DNA of 12,941 nt, from NCBI GenBank assembly GCA_030605705.1, contig JAUWHU010000582.1, forward strand, positions 1-12,941. The letters are read 5' to 3'. The notes beneath the pieces were generated by a model. The model made no database searches and had not been told where the DNA came from. It saw nothing but the letters and a program-made list of their open reading frames with translations. Position numbers and translations under genes: made by a program. This document shows, one piece after another, positions 10,422-12,941 of this stretch; within the stretch, counting starts at the first letter, position 1, and each line of letters begins with the position of its first letter. Source of the DNA: Thermoflexia bacterium (GTDB taxonomy: Bacteria > Chloroflexota > Anaerolineae > B4-G1 > SLSP01).

Positions 10422-11477
10422 TTACAGCGTGACCACATCCTTCGCCCACGCTCGATTTTCCCGGTACCAGGCCACCAATGCCGCGATCCCCTCCTGGTAC
10501 AAGACCTGCGGCCGCCAGCCCAGGAGCCGTTCCGCCTTGCCGATGTCGGCCCACGTTGCCAGCACATCCGCCGGGTGACGGGGCTGGTACTGCAGGTTGG
10601 CCTGCCTACCGCTCAGCTCCTCGATCAGCCGGATCGTGTCCAGCAACACCACCGGCGTATCTGACCCCAGGTTGATGATCTCATAACCCAGCGGCTTGAG
10701 GCCGGCGATGGTGCCCCGCGCGATGTCGTCCACGTAGGTGAAGTCGCGCTGCTGCGTGCCGTCGCCGTAGACCAGCACCGGCCGCCCCTCGCCGATCCAC
10801 TGCGTGAAGCGGAAGAGGCTCATGTCGGGCCGCCCCGCCGGGCCGTAGACGGTGAAGTAGCGGAAGACCGTCACGTCCAGATCATAGAGGTAATGGTAGG
10901 TATAGCACAGCGACTCCGCTGCCTTCTTCGAGGCCGCGTACGGGGAGAGCGGACGGCTGGTGTCCATCGTCTCGCGGTACGGCATCTCGTTCTCTTTGCC
11001 GTACAAACTGGAGGTGGAGGCCAACACGAACTTCCTCACGCCCTGCTGACGGCATAGCTCCAGCAGATTCAGCGTGCCGGTGGCGTTCGTCTCTAAGTAG
11101 ATCCAGGGATTCTCCACCGACCGTCGCACCCCGGCCCAGGCCGCCAGGTTGATGACAGCGTCGAAGGGGGATTTGGGAGTTACAAGTTGCAAGTTGGAAG
11201 TTGCAGGTTGCGAGTTGGAAGTTACAAGTTGCAAGTTGGAAGTTGCACGTTGAGAGGTGAACAGGTCGGTCAACACTTCCCGGTTAGTGATGTCCAACTT
11301 GTGAAACTCGAAGTTCGGGTGATCTTTGATCTGCGCCAGCCGCCATTCTTTCAAACGCACGTCGTAGGCATCATTGAGATTATCCACGCCGACGACGGTG
11401 TGTCCAGCGGCCAGCAGAAACTCCGCGACTTTGGAAGCGATAAAACCGGCAACGCCGGTAACCAGATAACGATTCAT
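10422..11477 (-). CDS. NAD-dependent epimerase, UDP-glucuronate 4-epimerase-like, with repeat-encoded insert
   Basis: A 351-aa extended SDR enzyme acting on a UDP-sugar, probably interconverting UDP-glucuronate and UDP-galacturonate for surface polysaccharide. The Rossmann motif is VTGVAGFIASKVAEFLL (G-x-x-G-x-x-A), with D32 in VVGVDNLND. The catalytic block is STSSLYG (154-160) and YAASK (Y180, K184). FRYFTVYGPAGRPDM and DFTYVDDIARG are family sequences. AAAAGGAG precedes the ATG. Residues about 76-100 (ATSNLQLVTSNSQP, repeated) are not family sequence: they translate the AAGTTGCA-type repeat at 11178-11252. The insert lies between the family's DI-(T)-NREVL and the strand FDAVINLAA, a surface loop, so activity may survive. 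Neighbours support a capsule or exopolysaccharide role. Confidence 0.88.
   Translation of the reverse strand: MNRYLVTGVAGFIASKVAEFLLAAGHTVVGVDNLNDAYDVRLKEWRLAQIKDHPNFEFHKLDITNREVLTDLFTSQRATSNLQLVTSNSQPATSNLQLVTPKSPFDAVINLAAWAGVRRSVENPWIYLETNATGTLNLLELCRQQGVRKFVLASTSSLYGKENEMPYRETMDTSRPLSPYAASKKAAESLCYTYHYLYDLDVTVFRYFTVYGPAGRPDMSLFRFTQWIGEGRPVLVYGDGTQQRDFTYVDDIARGTIAGLKPLGYEIINLGSDTPVVLLDTIRLIEELSGRQANLQYQPRHPADVLATWADIGKAERLLGWRPQVLYQEGIAALVAWYRENRAWAKDVVTL
11178..11252. repeat. 21-bp-period repeat inside the epimerase gene
   Basis: Units TTACAAGTTGCAAGTTGGAA and TTGCAGGTTGCGAGTTGGAA alternate, about 3.5 copies. They are in frame and encode a 7-residue unit (ATSNLQL / VTSNSQP). The same kind of sequence fills the intergenic region at 11491-11557. 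Confidence 0.9.
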
Positions 11478-11490
11478 GAGGCTCCTTTTA

Positions 11491-11557
11491 AGAGTTGAAA
11501 GTTACAAGTTGAAGGTTGAAGGTTAAAAGTTACAAGTTAAAAGTTGAAAGTCAAACG
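11491..11557. repeat. AAGTTGAAAGTTACAAGTT-type repeats
   Basis: Low-complexity units of about 7-10 bases (AGTTGAAAGTTACAAGTTGA, AGGTTAAAAGTTACAAG) upstream of the epimerase RBS. Related to the insert within that gene. Confidence 0.85.
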
Positions 11558-11572
11558 TCAAACGGAATTTGC

Positions 11573-11757
11573 CATCCGCCATTTGCACATCTGCTATTTG
11601 CCATTCACCATTTGCTCATTCGCACATTCGCACATTTGCCATTTGCATATTTGTCATTTGCTCATTCGCACATTTGCCATTTGCATATTTGTCATTTGCT
11701 CATTTGTCATTTTTAATTTTCTTCATTTGTCATTTCTTCATTTGCTCATTCTCTTCA
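11573..11757. repeat. CATTTGC/CATTTGT microsatellite-like array
   Basis: Many units of CATTTGC, CATTTGTCATTTGC, TTCGCACATTTGC and TTTGCATATTTGTC. Segments such as GCACATTTGCCATTTGCATA occur twice. The array contributes the last codons (MSK, stop) of the gene at 11738-12730. A short piece also lies at 2212-2231 in the broken sugar-dehydrogenase end. Confidence 0.9.
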
Positions 11758-12730
11758 ATTGATAGTACTCGATCACTTGTTGCAACGTCTCTCTCAGCGA
11801 GAGTTGTGCTTCCCAGCCGGTGAAGCGTTTGAGCTTGCCGACGTCTGGCACGCGACGCTGCATGTCCTCGAAGCCCGGCTCATAAGCCTGAGCGTACGGC
11901 ACGAAGACCAGTCGCTCGGTGGCCTGGGGTTGGCGCTCTCCGGTCACCAGGTGCAATACCTGGCGGGCCAACTCCAAAATTGTGACCTCTTCGGTGCTGC
12001 CGACGTTGAATACTTCCCCCACCGCCTCCGGACATTCGATCAGCAAGAGTAGGGCACGCACCGTATCCCGGACGTTGCAGAAACAGCGACTCTGGCTCCC
12101 ATCCCCGTACACCGTGATCGAGTCGCCACGCAACGCCTGCTGCACGAAACGGGGGATGACCATGCCATACTGTCCCGTCTGCCGGGGACCGACCGTGTTG
12201 AAGAAGCGGCAAATGATCACGGGCAGGCCATGCTTTTTATGATAGGCCAATCCCAAAAATTCGTCAATCGCCTTGGAATCGGAATAGCTCCAGCGGGACT
12301 TGGTCGTCGGCCCCAACACGCGATCGGCATCCTCGCGGAAGGGAATGGCGTTGCTCTTGCCGTAGATCTCCGACGTGGAAGCCAGCAGCACCTTCTTGCG
12401 GTAACGCGCCGCAACCTGGAGCACGGCGTGCGTCCCCAGGACGTTGGTCTCGATGGTGCGCACCGGATCGTGGATGATCAGTTCCACGCCCACCGCCGCC
12501 GCCAGGTGGACGATCACGTCGCACTCGCTCGTCAGGCGATCCATCACCAGCTCGTGCGTGATTGTGTCAATGGCGAAGTGAAAGCCCGGCTTGCCCACCA
12601 GAGGTTGGATGTTCTCGAAACAGCCCGTCGAAAGATCGTCAATAACCGCGACTTCATCGCCGCGTGCCAACAACGCTTCAGCCAGATGGGAGCCTATGAA
12701 CCCGGCCCCGCCGGTGATCAAAACGCGCAT
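11738..12730 (-). CDS. NAD-dependent epimerase/dehydratase, UDP-glucuronate decarboxylase-like
   Basis: A 330-aa extended SDR protein. The Rossmann motif is LITGGAGFIGSHLAEALL, with the ribose-binding acid D31-D32 in VIDDLSTG. The catalytic block is STSEIYG (118-124) and YSDSK (Y149, K153). RFFNTVGPRQTGQYGMVIPR and GDGSQSRCFCNVRDTVRAL resemble the UDP-xylose synthase / UDP-galactose 4-epimerase group. The substrate cannot be fixed from motifs. AAGGAGGA lies 8 bases before the ATG (12728-12730), and a promoter is at 12783-12810. The C-terminus ends in KRMSK, where MSK and the stop come from the CATTTGC repeat, so the natural end may have been replaced. Together with 10422-11477 it forms the nucleotide-sugar locus. 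Confidence 0.9.
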   Translation of the reverse strand: MRVLITGGAGFIGSHLAEALLARGDEVAVIDDLSTGCFENIQPLVGKPGFHFAIDTITHELVMDRLTSECDVIVHLAAAVGVELIIHDPVRTIETNVLGTHAVLQVAARYRKKVLLASTSEIYGKSNAIPFREDADRVLGPTTKSRWSYSDSKAIDEFLGLAYHKKHGLPVIICRFFNTVGPRQTGQYGMVIPRFVQQALRGDSITVYGDGSQSRCFCNVRDTVRALLLLIECPEAVGEVFNVGSTEEVTILELARQVLHLVTGERQPQATERLVFVPYAQAYEPGFEDMQRRVPDVGKLKRFTGWEAQLSLRETLQQVIEYYQLKRMSK

Positions 12731-12782
12731 AAATCATCCTCCTTAAAAGTTATCGGGCCGGCTAACCGTGGCCCAGTTTTCC

Positions 12783-12810
12783 AGCATACGTGACCCCTCA
12801 ACATTGTCAA
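12783..12810 (-). promoter_or_regulatory. Sigma-70-type promoter for the epimerase operon
   Basis: TTGACA (12805-12810 on the minus strand), a 16-base spacer, then TATGCT (12783-12788). It is 52 bases upstream of the start codon of the gene at 11738-12730. It is the clearest promoter in the window. Confidence 0.65.
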
Positions 12811-12931
12811 TTGCCTACTCTCCTACTCCCACACCTCTTCCCACCCCCACACCCTCTCTATCTCTATCTCTTACCCCCACACTTCCCCTCCTCCCACACT
12901 CCCACACTCCCTCATCCTCCCCTACTCCAGA
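12811..12931. repeat. Polypyrimidine tract with CCCACACT repeats (G4-prone on the minus strand)
   Basis: Nearly pure C/T with A (CCCACACTCCCACACTCCC, TCTCTATCTCTATCTC). On the minus strand 12885-12911 has four runs of three or more G with 4-5-base loops, a canonical G-quadruplex pattern. It lies just upstream of the promoter. No coding sequence seen. Confidence 0.8.
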
Positions 12932-12941
12932 AACCCGCGCT

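Noticed and set aside
11516..11823. Plus-strand frames rich in His, Ile, Cys and Phe (ICHLHICHL)
   Set aside because: Product of the CATTTGC array, read in all three frames.
12230..12793. 187-codon plus-strand frame opposite the epimerase
   Set aside because: Antisense to a clear SDR gene. No family similarity was seen.

Overview
The window looks like an accessory, repeat-rich stretch of a bacterial chromosome. The families present (HEPN/MNT, HicAB, UPF0175/DUF3368, TumE-like and GxxExxY genes next to nucleotide-sugar genes) and the many short intergenic repeats (CCACGGATTACACGG-type, CATTTGC-type, AAGTTGCA-type, GGGAGTGT-type) resemble what I associate with Chloroflexota. That assignment is inference, as no phylogenetic marker is present. 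Every intact gene is on the minus strand, so transcription runs from high to low coordinates.

Right end (10.4-12.9 kb): a polysaccharide / nucleotide-sugar locus. A good TTGACA/TATGCT promoter at 12783-12810 precedes a UDP-glucuronate decarboxylase-like SDR epimerase (11738-12730) and a UDP-glucuronate 4-epimerase-like SDR (10422-11477). The second carries an in-frame insert encoded by an intergenic-type repeat. The third gene of the locus, a nucleotide-sugar (UDP-GlcNAc/UDP-Glc type) dehydrogenase, is broken. Its N-terminus is at 7865-8045 (with a frameshift in an A7 run), its C-terminus at 2120-2545, and the middle is missing.

Most of the rest (0.15-10.4 kb) is a dense, co-oriented toxin-antitoxin island. 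In transcription order it holds: a decayed GxxExxY gene (10277-10398); an antitoxin with a truncated PIN toxin (10000-10255); HepT-MntA (8661-9486); an orphan antitoxin-like gene (8320-8610); HEPN-MNT (7141-7843); MNT with a truncated HEPN partner (6459-6853); HicBA (5738-6183); a second HicBA (4469-4971); UPF0175-DUF3368 (3520-4210); MNT-HEPN (2663-3404); antitoxin-RelE (1498-2069); a TumE-like pair (667-1355); and a GxxExxY gene with an in-frame stop (146-517). Five of these modules lie between the two halves of the sugar dehydrogenase gene.

Two structures stand out. (1) At 9644-10008 there is a truncated IS110-family insertion sequence. Its non-coding left end folds by inspection into a bridge-RNA-like molecule of two looped stems. 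One internal loop is complementary over 9 nt to the element's own left end, and the other matches the left genomic flank at 9 of 10 positions. (2) Short copies of the 3' end of the sugar dehydrogenase gene (R1, R2, R3) recur in the same orientation between the TA modules. This suggests cassettes accreted at, or recombined through, that gene end.
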